Shown piece after piece: positions 21,301 through 33,630 of a stretch of DNA of 64,000 bases. This DNA comes from Uranotaenia lowii. Taxonomy: Eukaryota > Arthropoda > Insecta > Diptera > Culicidae. The notes beneath the pieces were generated by a model, which did not search any database, had not been told where the DNA came from, and was given only the letters and a program-made list of their open reading frames with translations. Position numbers and translations under genes: made by a program. Position 1 is the stretch's first letter. Each line of letters starts with the position of its first letter. The stretch covers positions 318,368,351 through 318,432,350 of the forward strand of contig NC_073693.1 of NCBI RefSeq assembly GCF_029784155.1, written 5' to 3'.

Positions 21301-22219
21301 AATCATGTCATCAGTTAGTTAGTTGATTGTTTTTTTTTCTGTTTTTTCTGTTTAGTACACCACACACGTAGCAGCGCGAACAGGCACCCACTACCTAGTT
21401 GGGCGATGATTTTTCCGCGAAAAATGTACCAACCACCCACCTTAACAGAGTTCGTGGAATAATTAGGTACATAGAAGGGAAACAATCTTAAGAAGTTAAT
21501 CTTTTTAGCAGTCGAAAAAATTGTGACAACAGTTAATGGTTCTGAGATCATTTAAGACTTTTTCTAAGGTTTTATTTTGAAAGTTCGTACGATATACAAC
21601 ATCACAAGGGACACAAGTTTTACAGAATGAGGCAGTACACATAAAAACTTTGAAGGTAAATGGTTTGAATTCGATAAATTAAGAGTTTGCCTTAACATAC
21701 AGTGAGCGAAACAAAAATGGTACCACTATGTGTTTTTCTTGTTAAAATATGAATGATTGAAAACCACCAAAATTTTCTTCTTCAACTTGTTTTAAACTGT
21801 TAAACGGAAGAATCAAGCATAAGTTTACTTTTATGGATGAAACAATTGGTGTTAAAGACCAAAATATGTAAAAAGTGCGGAATAAGTATGGAACCACATA
21901 TGCTGTTCTTCAAAAATCAAAATTATTTCAAATAATCAACTGTGTAAATGTTAATAATTATGCTTCAACAAAATGTTTGAAAATATCCCTGCAATTTTAG
22001 ACGTTTTCCAGCATTCCAAAGGTTTAAAGGGGTTTTTAAGAAATGCTCCTCTAGAACAAAGGAATTTTATATTTGAGCTGTAATACTTTACAATACTACT
22101 TAATTTCTTTAAGAACATGACGTGAAATGGTGAAACATCATAGGTTAATTTGAATAAAAAAAAAACATGATGAAAATCAAAAATTTTGATTTTTTTCTCA
22201 GTAATCCACACTTTTTCCA
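21301..22219. other. Non-coding stretch with a possible transposon end at 21700
   Basis: ACATACAGTGAGCGAAACAA at about 21697 resembles a Tc1/mariner-type terminal repeat start (TACAGTG...), but I find no matching opposite end. Nothing else recognised. Confidence 0.3.
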
Positions 22220-22733
22220 GTTTCAAGTCATAGATGGCAGCACTTTCTTGCAGTTAAAATCAAATTAAGTCTCAATATTGATTTCCCGGGTTTATTTAGG
22301 CCGATATTCATTATTTCGAGGTAACTTTCCAACGCAATTTTGTTGAAGTTCACGCTGCAGAGATCTTTTCCGAATTTGCAAAAATCACCAGCTTAAGAAT
22401 ATACCACCGAAAAAGTTCATGCTCATCTTAACTTCTGATTTAATTGCAAATCGTAACAATGCCATACCGACCATACCGTCTGGTCCATCATTCTCCATCG
22501 GAAAGTCCAACATTATTCTGATTATTGATTCAAGAAATTCACTTTTTAGTGACCTTGATGCAATTCAGATTTTGTGATTTAGTGACTTTAGAATTACCAA
22601 GGCGTTTACGCGGTACCAAGTGCTTATTTCTTGACCAAAATCAGCCAGCACAGCTTTTTAATCCCGGGAAGTTGAAAATGCGTCTTAATTCCGCCTAATA
22701 TCAAGGTAGTGCTACCATCTATGACTTGAAACG
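22220..22733. mobile_element. MITE-like element with GTTTCAAGTCATAGATGG inverted ends
   Basis: GTTTCAAGTCATAGATGGCA at 22220-22239 faces TACCATCTATGACTTGAAAC at 22713-22732. The inverted match extends into GCACT/AGTGC with a few mismatches. No coding capacity. I cannot define a target duplication. Confidence 0.65.
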
Positions 22734-22930
22734 GGAGAAGTAGTGTTTGACTGTTTAAAAACATAAGTATTTTTCAATGCGAAGTCTGTTTTTTGGGTTC
22801 AATTTCATCCTAGAATCTATGTTTCTATGTTATGTTGATGAATGTTGGTTAATCGCCGCGATGTATTGTTGTTGAATTTTATCGACGTTTTTCGGCGAGT
22901 TTTACAAATTAAAAACTGTTTTTTACCAGT

Positions 22931-22979
22931 TGTCCAGACGTTTCGAGCTGCTTTGGCGTTCGCTCCTCTTCAGTGGACA
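22931..22979 (-). ncRNA. Hammerhead-ribozyme-like motif H1
   Basis: On the - strand: TGTCCA, then CTGAAGA, one G, stem II GAGC...GCTC, GAAACGTC, then TGGACA. TGTCCA/TGGACA give a perfect 6-bp stem I. CTGANGA and GAAA match the hammerhead core, and GTC is the preferred cleavage triplet. Helix III would be only AC/GT; hammerheads with minimal helix III, thought to act as dimers through ACGU, are known from Penelope-like elements. The one extra base between the core and stem II is a departure from the textbook fold. Activity is unproven. Confidence 0.6.
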
Positions 22980-25954
22980 CTAAAATATATTTTAAATTAC
23001 AATTTAATACTACAATTACAATTTTTTATTTTCAAACTTACAAATTACTGGCTTTCGTCCATACTAATTTGTTCTGGCTCAGTTTGTTTTGTTTTTCGTT
23101 TACACTTGTGTGTCAGTGTCTGTACTGCTACTCTTTCTAAAATTTTGGTGTTTTCAAAATCAAAAATAAGACCAGTTTCTAAGCTGTGCTGTGCTAAACC
23201 AGTGCTCATTTGTTTCGTTGATACATTTGTTTGATTCGTTTTTCTAAAAACTGACTAGTTTCACCAACGTTTCCTCATTTTACTTCATGTTTATTAATGA
23301 AAAATGAGCAGTTTGATAAAGTATTATTGCTTTAATAACAAATTCCTTAGCGCCAGAGAAGCAACTCTTAAAACCTCCTATTAAAACCTTTGGAATTCTA
23401 GAAAATGCTTCAAAATGCAGTTATCTATTTAAAAAGTTTGAAGAAGCATTATTATTCACTTTTACACATTTTTGATTTTTGTTGACAAACACAAGTGGTA
23501 CTTTTCTTATTTTTTACCCTTTTTTCATATTTTTGATCCTCGAAGCCAATTGCTTCGTCCAAAATTTCTTTTAAATTTACATTTTATCATGATTGTAGCA
23601 AAAGTTAATTTCGTAGGGACAGAATGAAGTACGCACACTTAATTATGATGTGAAGAACTTTTGAGTTACGTTTCTGAATTATTATGAAAATGATCCAATT
23701 GATGATAATGAAATGATAATGAATGATATGATAATGAAAATCCAATTTTTGAATCAACGTCAAAAAATTCAAAAATATTCCTAAAGCCAGATTTTGAACA
23801 TTGATGAGAAAATGCAACAAAATCCAGAATGAAATTTTACAAATGTGAATTTAATTTCTTTTTCTATAATCATAAAAATTCTATAAACCAGGATTCGCAT
23901 TTCATTGCGAGAAATTTCAAAAAAGAGAAAGTTTCGTTTTACTTTATGAATTGAAAAGCTAAGAGTGAAAATTATAAACGAAATAAAATATATTCATATA
24001 TATTTATAAGTTTCCAAGTTTGTCTACGGACTCTGAAAACGCTTGTTTTAACTTTAAAAATTGATGTAAATGAAGCATTAAAAAATTGCTATAATTCTTT
24101 ACGTAAATTGAGAGTTTTCAATGCCTTTTTGTTAATAACTCTATGATTTTAAATTACTGTGGATCAAAATTCGATGGATATGTTTAAAGATCAAAGTTTC
24201 TTTTCCAAATAATATTTTTGACAAATATTATAAAATGTTAATTGAGAAGATGATGAAATAGTTCAAAGAATATAATCAAATGGATTCCAGGAAACAGATA
24301 ACGAGAAACAGAATTTAAAATAGACTGTTAAAAAAAGTGAATGAAAATAATTTTTTTAAAGCATTAAAAAATCGTGCAATTTCATACCATGAGAAGTGTT
24401 GATTTAAAAAGGCTGAAATTAATGATGTGCTTTGTCTGCAAAATTGGTTTACGATAAAGAATACTTAAATGGTTTTGTAGAAAAAAGAGAAAAGCATTTG
24501 ATTCAAACTGTAGAAAATGCCAACACATTTTAGGACAAAATTCTTTGAAGCCGCGTGTGCCATAAAAATGGTTAAACAACTATAATCGAAACAAAAAAAA
24601 AACATCTTCGCCCTTTTCTCAGGGTTAATCGAAAATGGACATAACAGTGTCCTCTGTAAACGAAGAAGATAATGTATAACGAATCAAAAATCAGTAGATA
24701 TTCGTTTTCAGTTTTGGCTGGAAATCAAAAAATTTAAAACTAATAAACTTTTACGATAATTTTTGCCTCTGGAGGTAGGCACTACGATTAAGATTCCTAT
24801 GAATATAAGTAATGGTAATTATTTAAGGGGAAAAAGAATAAAGAAAAACATCTGCGAAGCGAAAAACAACGCACTGATCTACGTTCAATATTTTTAAAAG
24901 CAAGGCAAAGCAGCAGAAATGAACGTATTCCTCGATTTATCACCCAAATGAGGTGTAAACCGAAATAGCTGTATTGAATTGATATTAATAAATCCGAACT
25001 ACTTTTTCCTTTCTTAAATTGACTTTTGTTAGGGTTCACTTAACCAAATTTGATAGAAATATAACGAAAATAATCCGTTAACTGTCCCGATTCACTCCAT
25101 TTTACGGTACCAATCCAGTATGAAGTAGTAAGCAGTGAAAATACTGATTTGCCGTCTTCTTACATAAACACTTTATTTTGTCATAAATTCAAAGGCTCAA
25201 CAAAGTTTACCGGGTCTGCTAGTTTTTAATAAATCGGCAAAAGACGGGAATTTTAACGAAAGTTTCAAGAAAATTTGAACAACATTGAATCTTTGATATT
25301 TTTAAATCCATAAGGCAAATTGTTTTCCACAAAGTTGTGAAATGGGTTTAAATATTTAAAATCAGATATTTTATGACTTTCTTGAATGATATCATAAACA
25401 GTTGTAATCTTATCTTTTAGGATTTCTAAAATTTGTAGATTTTTTTTTATTTTTTTAAAGCACTGTATCTCTGAAACAAGAATATCTTGGCAAGATCTAA
25501 ATCCTTTTTTGAAAAAAGATGATAAATTGATTAAAAATCAATTTGAAGTTTCCATTTCTAGATTTATTAGTTTATCAGTAGGTAGTCAAAGATCGGTATT
25601 TCCCAAAACAGACAATTTTCAAAATTTCTTCATGCATCCTGTTCCCTTGCGAAATTATAGAGAGTTTTGTGTCTGATCTTATTTTCAAAATAGTAGTTAT
25701 TTCGTCAGCAAAAAAGCAATTTTCTATATCTATTATCGATTGAATATTTTGAAAAATGTACACACTGATACATGATGTACACATTGTTCCCTAAATTTCA
25801 CCTTCATTGAAGTTTTGTACAAGTAATGTATTAATGCTTGTAAATTGTTTGTGTTCTACAAACCCACATACATTATTTTGTAATTGCTTTGTTTGATGGA
25901 TGCTACGACTAACCTTTAGTGCATCGATCATGAATGGTAAATAAAAAAAACCCT
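22980..25954. other. AT-rich non-coding stretch
   Basis: No gene seen. It holds a simple GATAAT/AATGAT-rich patch at about 23695-23745 and, at about 25190-25225, the inverse of an ACTAGCAGACCCGGTAAAC motif resembling the start of the element at 52448. Open frames up to 130 codons (22842-23234) are chance. Confidence 0.45.
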
Positions 25955-26045
25955 TCGACCAGGAATCGAACTCGAGCGCTCTCTGAGTTACCTTTCTGAC
26001 ACCTAACTACAAGGCCAAATTGTCAGATGAAATAATTCATGCTAC
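25955..26045 (-). repeat. tRNA-like SINE head
   Basis: On the - strand: GGCCTTGTAGTTAGGTG (A-box-like), then CTCGAGTTCGATTCCTGG (B-box in a T-arm-like context), followed by a T-rich stretch. The spacing is that of a tRNA but the ends do not pair as an acceptor stem, so it is a tRNA-derived repeat. Confidence 0.55.
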
Positions 26046-27738
26046 GGCTCTATGCCCATCATGTCCCGATTAATGGTGCTTATACTGCCCCAGTAAGTAC
26101 TCAACTTGATGCCTTTTTCACAGTTGCTATCAACTTTTAAAATTTTTAACCCGTTACAAAATGAACTTCTTTAGCGCCCAAACACGATCCGGTTATGCAA
26201 CTCACTTAAGGAATGTATTCGAAAAATATGCAACACTTTGTTCGTGAACAACTTTTGAATGCACGGATGGAAACTGATAAAATTTTCAGTGAAGCTACTT
26301 GGTAATGCAATGTAAACGTGTACGAAATTGGGTGACAATCTGTCATTTGGTTTTTGAGGCAGTGTCTAATACGGAAAGAAATTGAGAATTTTTTTGGGTT
26401 GGATCGAGAAAAATCCTGGAAAGTCCCAGTAACCTCGACCAGTCCCCGACCAAAGTACATATGGTAAATCGTTTAAGGAGTCCTAGACCCAAGCAACCAA
26501 AAGTTCGGATATCACTTAAGGAACGAACTCATAAGTTCACATAGAGCTGTTATGTGGAACTGTTATGTGGAACTTTTTTGCTGTCCATAATGCTTTTTCG
26601 AGGTCCATGGAACTTCATTCTTCATCAAGTTCAGCAAAAACTCAAAATAACCTTTAAAGTAGTGTTTTGGTTTCAGTGTATTCTTTTTCAGAATTTTAAA
26701 GTTAATACGAAGAAAAACAATCTACTAGCAACGTACTTCTCATTTTTTCAACATAAAGTAGTTATCAAAGGGTTGCAAGTATTTTTGTACAGTTCAATAG
26801 TTCGTAAAAAATCTCGGTTGTACTCTTTTGTAAAGTTGAAAATATTTGATTAGTTCCAATGGGCGTTCAAAAGCATCTTTGCCATACATATATGACCTTT
26901 GATATAGATTTGGAGGCTTGATTCTACTTGTTTTAAACTTCAACCCGTGTTTTCATAAACAAACACATCGTTACTTGAGAAACAACAATGTGAAGTACAC
27001 ATTTATTTTTGAAAGAACTTTTTAAAAAACTTGATTGTTTCATTAATGTTTTGAAATGAGAGAGGTTCTATCAAGCGCAATTCGAAAATTGAAATGATAA
27101 AAAAGGATCGATTTTTCAGACTGGTTCGTCTGACTGATTAATAAACATGCCTGACTAAATTTCTATAAGGTATAAAAGCTGCCCACCGGTAAAATAAACA
27201 AAATACAGTGGTCAATTCGTGGGCAAAATATTTGGACCGCTAGCGGGAGAAATTTTGAAAATTTTCGTAATGGACATCGAAACGAGCTCTTTAGAGGGCA
27301 CCTAGCAGTTTTCCAGCTAAAACATTCGTTAGAAAGTCTCGCCTGTATGTTCCGGAGATACACATTTCCTAGTTTGATTCGTTTGAATCCTCTAAAAACT
27401 ATAATTGACGATTTTTTTTCATATTGTTTCTGAGAAATTTAGCTAAATTTGCCCTCTTTTTCGAGTTTAGAAGGTATTTAGAATTTTAAAACATGCTTTC
27501 TAAAACACATAGATTGTCCGTCATTCGAACTTATACTCGAAAAAAAAGTAACCTCCTTAAAGGTCCTTCAATTTGGGGATTTTTTTTATTTTTATTTTTT
27601 ATCAAAGAACGATAAAGGTGAGAATAAAGTCGATCTCATTTCCTTTCTACATTAAAACATCAAAATGTACTAATGAATCTTAAGTTTCAAACACTATTCA
27701 AATATAGAGTTTCATTATTGATTTTTATTCCAAGTGTT
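26046..27738. other. AT-rich non-coding stretch
   Basis: No feature I can support. ORFs up to 99 codons lack codon bias and family similarity. Confidence 0.45.
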
Positions 27739-29383
27739 GTTATATACTCAAAAGGTTTCTCTAATTCCTAGTCATGCATCATACAGTTGCTTTCGTTAGA
27801 TTTGCCAGGCCAGTTGTAATATTAAAATAAATTCATAAAACACCAAATTGATTTTGATTACGCTTCCCAATTATGAAAATTAAGCTAATAACTACGCGTT
27901 CTCTGTGTCTGTTTTAGTGTTCCCTCAATCAGCAATTATTCCGAGCAATTTCAAACCCATAAACCGATCCGGAGAGGAAATCACAGTCACTATTTCTCGG
28001 TCATGCAACCAGACTTAAGCCCAGACATTCTACTTATGTGCTACTCACTTGCATGATAAGGTAGCTAACAATGAATTTGCAATGGGACGACTCAATTACC
28101 CCGAACATCGTACCGGTACCAACACACTAAGTGTAGTCTACAATTAGGCTGTGGATATACATGTATAAAGTTTTTTCTTTTTTTTTTAATGCATTTGAGG
28201 CGCACATCAACATCGATTCATAGAGTGTATGCATTCTGTTGAACAAATTAATTTCATTGTTTTTGGTTCGAGTGAATTTAATGTACACTTTGTAAACAAA
28301 GTAGTTTTGGAGTTCGCAAATGTGAAAAGCTACGCCACCTTTGCTTAGGTAGGACAGTCATTAGCGATTGTATGTAAACATGACTTGTTTTCGGAATGTC
28401 AGCGACCATAGATAGATTTAGTATCGAAAATATGTGCATCTAATAGGGATTGAAATTGCATTCAAATTATCAATTATGACTGGGAATAGATTCATGACCT
28501 TGCTAGAAGGTTAGGGTTGATTGATTCAACGTATGAAAAAAAGGTTTTTTTTTATCTACGTATGAAAACATATTTAGAAATACTTTTTCTTCAAAGCTCA
28601 TTGAATATATTTTACTTTAGTTTGAATCACTTTTTGGCAATTTACTAGCATGTATTGCTCGAGAGATCGTTCAATTTATTCCGAGAGCGCACTGGAATGA
28701 GGAACTTATTTTACTGGAAACTCCTACCCTATGTTTTCTTTTCCAATAAAAATCGAGAGAATGAATGAGCGTAGAACGATACGAAAAAATACGATGCACT
28801 TCGAGAGGCACCCACAGAGGTGTTTATCTTGACACGGATCGGTATTCAGCAAACGGTGAATTACTGCATTATAGCTTTCCACACACAGAAGGGATACTTA
28901 AAATGAGCCCCCCAGCTAGTCAACTGAATCAGGTAGATTTTGTACGGCTTCAGCATTGAGATTCTCACAAGTGATATGTTTCAAATTAAAAACCACACGC
29001 CACTGGATTGAAACAGTACATTAGAAAGAGATTTTAGAATTTATTTGGTCACAATATTGTGAACCTTGGAAAATTCCATAAGCAAATTCTCTTTCTTTTT
29101 TTATTTTAATATATTGTTTTGAATTACGAGCAATAATAACTTGTAGCTTGAATAAGATATGCAGAAATTTTGTTCAAAAACAACAACACCCTTCATACCA
29201 ATAAGATTCCCACCAAATTGGCGTGGGAAGTTTTTGAGGCCGGGAATTGTTCCTACGAAGTTTGAAGCCCCTCCTACAAATTTAGTATGAAAATAAGTAA
29301 AACTCGGATAGTTCGTGGGCGCCTAACGAAAGCAACTGTATGATGCATGACTAGGAATTAGAGAAACCTTTTGAGTATATAAC
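27739..29383. mobile_element. 1.6 kb segment bounded by a perfect 61-bp inverted repeat
   Basis: 27739-27799 and 29323-29383 are exact inverse copies over 61 bases (outer edge GTTATATACTCAAAAGG, inner edge GCTTTCGTTAG). AGT lies outside each end as a possible 3-bp target duplication. The interior is less AT-rich than its surroundings and has no recognisable transposase. It may be a recent non-autonomous transposon. Confidence 0.6.
27918..28056 (+). CDS. Candidate short exon, phase-compatible with flippase exon 5 (speculative)
   Basis: Acceptor CTGTGTCTGTTTTAG ends at 27917. Taking one base to complete the AG left by exon 5, the frame is open for 45 codons (VPSISNYSEQFQTHKPIRRG ... PDILLMCYSLA) to a TGA at 28054-28056. 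It has no similarity to the expected hinge domain and no good internal donor, so it would be an alternative terminal exon at best. It lies inside the 61-bp inverted-repeat segment, which argues against it. Confidence 0.15.
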
Positions 29384-29944
29384 AGTTGATAAATTTTATC
29401 AAAAACAAAATGATGTGATGTTGTTTTCCTTCACTTGGACTTGACAAGCCACGAAAAAAGGCTATAAATATATAAAGGAAGCAGAGTTCAAACAGTTCGT
29501 AGAAAAACAACAATAAATTTTAGAACTCAATTCCTCAAATTTCGTTCCTTTTTATCTCGCTAGCTCCTCCGATCGATAGGACTCTGCCAAAAATAGATGT
29601 TTTCAGCAGCAATTAAAAGATACCTTCCATTTTTATCTTTGACACGCTAGCACCAATTGCTCGCAATCGATGCCCGGAGCATCCTGATACTCCAATTAAA
29701 AAGCTAAGGAAAGTCACAGGGAAAACCTAATATAGGAGACTTTCTTTCCAAGGATTGAAGGTGCAAAATTGTTCCTGGAAAAGGTATTTTTAGCAGCCCC
29801 ATATCGGAAAAGAGTCATATACAACTGCTGCTTACTTTTGGCCCAACTTGCGGAATGTACCCACGTTGTTTCAATTTTGTGCGAGATTTCTACCTTGTTT
29901 GAGATGTACGCTAAAAATAGCAAACTTGACGTCGATTTAAAATA

Positions 29945-31031
29945 GGGGAGAATGAGGATACTTGATCCTTGGGGATACTTGATTCCTCAGCTATATCTCG
30001 AAACTGGAATGTCTGATATAGATAAAATGTATAGATAAAAAATTGCCAAATAGAACAAAAAATTTAGAATTTTTTTTTATTTCGGCCGGAACAAATATCA
30101 ATTTCTTCTTTTGTCAACCCCCCCTCCCCGTCCTTTGAAATTTCCAAAAAACACGAAGGAAATTTCGTAAAATTTAACAATTTTCCAAATGATTACAAAA
30201 GCAAAAAACAAATTGTGAAAGTTGGAAGTTTCATCACCTTTTGTATCCTTGATTATTTGTTTGTTGCATTATTTTTTATTATCCTCCCTCTCCTCGGGAT
30301 GTCGGAACTCCGAGTGACAAAAGAAGGATTTGAAATTTGGTCCGTCGTTATTGCACTTTTTTCTTCATTTTAAAATGTTTCCTACACGAAAAAGTTATAA
30401 TAGAAATATTCATTCTAATATATCAATCGTTAGTAGAGTATAATATGAACTTCTAAAGGCCATATATTCGAAGCAATAGTAAACTATCTTTTTTTTAAGA
30501 AAAAGTTTTCCAAAATGTATGTTATAGGTCCCAAAAAAAATATATTTTTCTTCTGAATGGATGTTGATCATTACTAAGCACGATTTTTTTTAATTATTTA
30601 CCCAATGATTTATATTTATCCAATAATTTCAACAGAGGACTCAAAAAAATGCTTTTAACTTAAAATAAGAAAATTGCGCCTTTAAGTTTGCAATGAAATA
30701 GGGTAGTAAACAAACTTTTAGAATTATTTTTGTGTGACACTAATAGACTGTGAAATGAAAACTAAGATGGCCAAAAAAGTTATCGGAACTTTTATCTTTA
30801 GATTTTGCATGATTTTTGCCAAGCTTAGGGCACCCTGATCAAGGGATCAAGTCTACTTGAACTTTCAAAATGTAATAAATTTTTTAGTCACACGAAAACG
30901 CTTCTAGTTCATATGCGGGTTCATGTATCGATCTATCACACGCTGTCAGAAAACGCAAAAGTCGGAGATCTGCAAAATGTTTCCAAAAAGATATGATGAT
31001 AATTTGAAAAAAAATTTCTCAATTTCTCCCC
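29945..31031. mobile_element. Element with GGGGAGAATGAGGATACTTG end, TA-flanked, carrying a nested MITE
   Basis: The left end GGGGAGAATGAGGATACTTG follows TA (29943-29944) and the right end CTCAATTTCTCCCC precedes TA (31032-31033). GATCAAG-type words sit near both ends (TTGATCC at about 29962; GATCAAGGGATCAAG at about 30837). The GGCCGGAAC MITE copy C is inserted at 30084-30347. The left end is convincing; the right end is weaker. No coding capacity. Confidence 0.5.
30084..30347 (+). mobile_element. GGCCGGAAC-family MITE, copy C (nested)
   Basis: Starts CGGCCGGAACAAATATCAAT and ends TTTGAAATTTGGTCCGTCG with GTGACAAAAGAAGG before it, matching copies A and D. The interior is shorter than in copy A. 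It interrupts the element at 29945-31031. Confidence 0.7.
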
Positions 31032-31033
31032 TA

Positions 31034-32283
31034 TTGAGAGACGACCGTTAGGAAAACACGCGGCAAAAAAGTTGTGAATTTCGAGACAGTGTGCATTCAA
31101 GGAATATTTTAAGGAGGTAGTGCCGAAAAATCTGGTAATTAGCTAGGAAACTTATCTTTTTCTTTGATAATTCGAAGAATCGGCTGGAAATTTTCCATTT
31201 TGAAAACATGTTATTGTAGAAGGATTCTTGCTCTTCAAGATCGGTTTAAAAAATGTTGCATTTTCGAATAATCTGTTATATCAAATAGACCATCAAAGTT
31301 AGAAAAATGGTGGATTTTTCCCACTGAAATTTGCAAAACTTTAAAATTATTTCAAAGTCTTTCAAGAAAATGTTCAAGTCAGTACAGTTTAAGCTCCTCA
31401 TTACAAAAAATTGATCAATACTCAAATTTTTTATACAAAACCACAATATTTTATTGACATTTTAGTAAATTAAGTTAACAATCATTTATTTATGTTGATT
31501 GTTCTACATAAAAATTGTATATGGTAAACTGGTTGGATTAAAATCTTGACAATTAGTTGAATACTCAATATCTACCAGCTAGACCTTTTTAAAGCTGTTT
31601 TTTTTTCACGTTTTAGCCTCAAAGCGAAATTGTATTCATCAATTAAATGAGAAAAAAAAACATAATGCAATCTTCAAAGGACAAAAACCTTTATAACATA
31701 GTGAAATAGAGGCCTTCAAACATAATCAAAGAGAAATTGGAATTCATTTTCGTTCTAAAAGGTTTTTTTCTTTGAAATTTCTACCATTCTCATATAAATT
31801 ATCGAAATAATCGTTTTTGAGACGTCACAAAAAAGAAATCAAATATGGCTCTCGGCACCACCTTATTTAAATATTCCTTGGTGTGCATTAGAAATATTTT
31901 TTAAAAGTATTTTTAGGAAAATATTGTAAAATTAATTATTTTCTATCTACTTTAAACTGACAGCTTTGCAGTATTCAAGTGCTTCGTTGATTTTTAGAAT
32001 TGTCAAGAATACATCCATCCGACGATGCATAAATATGTGGGTGTCTGACGAACATTTTGACCTCTATACCGGATCCGGTGGAAAAACCTTACTCTAAACA
32101 AGGACATCCAATTTTGTCTTTGCTTCGTCATATCTCATTTCCCAATCAACCGGTTTTTTTTAATCAAATTTTAATTTTTTCTCGGTTATTTGATTATCAT
32201 TTTCATATATGTAACATACTTGGTCTCTAAAATCCTCAGTTCTTCAGTATATTGAAATGATGTTTGAGATGCTTTGAACCTGC
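31034..32283. other. AT-rich non-coding stretch
   Basis: No gene or element end recognised. Confidence 0.45.
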
Positions 32284-32325
32284 TCATCTGAAGATGGCTC
32301 GAATTCAGTAGGTCGAAACGTAAAA
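32284..32325 (+). ncRNA. Hammerhead-like motif H2 (weak)
   Basis: CTGAAGA, one T, GGCT...GGTC (two G-U pairs), GAAACGTA. The bases flanking the core do not pair as stem I beyond one pair, so this is a decayed or chance member. Confidence 0.3.
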
Positions 32326-32564
32326 AACAGCAGTTTTAATTTCGTCTTATATAAATCCCAGGAAATAATAGAAAAGTGAGGGGATCAAAATGAAACAAAA
32401 AAAAAAAACAAATCAGTTGAGAAACAAGACAAACAATTTCCGAAACAGAAATTTGCAAAAATAAAATTCCTGTTTTTTGCTTTCGACTGTGAAATTTTTA
32501 TTCAAGTTGTATTTTTAGCGGCTTCTTATTCTTCTAGGCAGTGAAAACGATTATAGTTTTTACG

Positions 32565-32602
32565 TCCAACGTTTCGGTGATTTATTTCACCTTTATCAAG
32601 GA
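32565..32602 (-). ncRNA. Hammerhead-like motif H3 in the left arm
   Basis: On the - strand: TCC, TTGATAA, one A, stem II GGTGA...TCACC (perfect 5 bp), GAAACGTT, GGA. Relative to CTGANGA, C3 is T and G8 is A, a paired change that would keep the 3-8 contact as U-A. Stem I is only 3 bp. Confidence 0.45.
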
Positions 32603-33242
32603 TATTATTAGGGTTTTTTTTCTATTTGTTTAGTGTGTGGAATAATTGTTGGAAAAAATATTAAAGCTGAAATTACTTACAAAAAAAGGTTTTTTCTTAA
32701 AAACTTTTAAAGTAAAAATTACTTACAAAAAAAGTGTTTTCTCGTCTGATTTTAATTTTTAAAAATGGTTTTACATACTGCCATTTTGGGTGAAGAACAT
32801 CGGCTTTGTGTTGTCGGTCGGAACTACAGACTCCGTTCGATTATGGCAACACGGCCAAACATTTTGTGTTGTCAAAATCAAATTTTTCCAAAACCGACCG
32901 GTTTTTTTCCCCAGCTTTTTCACATATTTCTACAAAAAAAACTATGATTACTATCATTAACTTAATTTTTGACCATTTTAAGGCATTTTTAAATTTTCTT
33001 ATCATCTCTTTAAAATTAAGCGCTTTTCTTGTTTTGTTTACAATGATTTTTTTTTTGTCAATTTTGCCATTTTTGTCGTCTTTCATTATTTTTTAGTTAT
33101 TTTTTGTCGTTTTTATTCTTTTGTTTGTATTTGTTTTTTTTTCAATTTTGAGTACCTCAAGTTTTTAAAAATTAGGTTTTTTTAGTTGTATTCTATCAAC
33201 ACTTAAGAACGTAAAAATGTATTTTTGGTGTTTATCTAAATC

Positions 33243-33310
33243 AGAGGTGAGCAACCTTTTGAGTCAACACGGGCCAATTTTAATTTTTGATCTTTTCGGT
33301 GAGCCGCACT
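33243..33310 (+). repeat. hAT-like terminal sequence remnant
   Basis: CAGAGGTGAGCAACCTTTTG and ACACGGGCCA resemble the CAGAGGTGGGCAACC/GCGGGCC ends of hAT elements. No opposite end was found, so this is a fragment. Confidence 0.4.
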
Positions 33311-33597
33311 CTAAATAACATTCATTAATAGTAGGCAAAGCTTTTCGTTATTTCTATAAAGAGATTATTCACCGTTGTTTTATATTTGTTTCTTAATTAA
33401 TCGGCTTTATCGGTGAAAAGTGATGTCCTTTTTAGTGAAAACATCTTAAGATTTTGAAATTTTATAGACGGATAGAAAGTTTGAAGAAATGAAAGAGTGT
33501 GAAAATGAGCAGGTTGATTTTATTAGAAGCATTATCATCATTTTTATGAAAACGAAAGTTTTCAAAACAAAACTTGAAAAAATAAAGGAGATTTAGT

Positions 33598-33598
<1 letters not shown>

Positions 33599-33630
<32 letters not shown>
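33599..33630 (+). repeat. (AAT)n microsatellite
   Basis: About ten uninterrupted TAA/AAT triplets. Confidence 0.95.

Noticed and set aside
21697..22219. Tc1/mariner element starting TACAGTGAGCGAAAC
   Set aside because: No opposite terminal repeat and no transposase.
27918..28056. Definite continuation of the flippase gene
   Set aside because: Phase fits but the peptide has no hinge-domain similarity, ends at a stop, and lies inside a probable mobile element; kept only as a speculative candidate.
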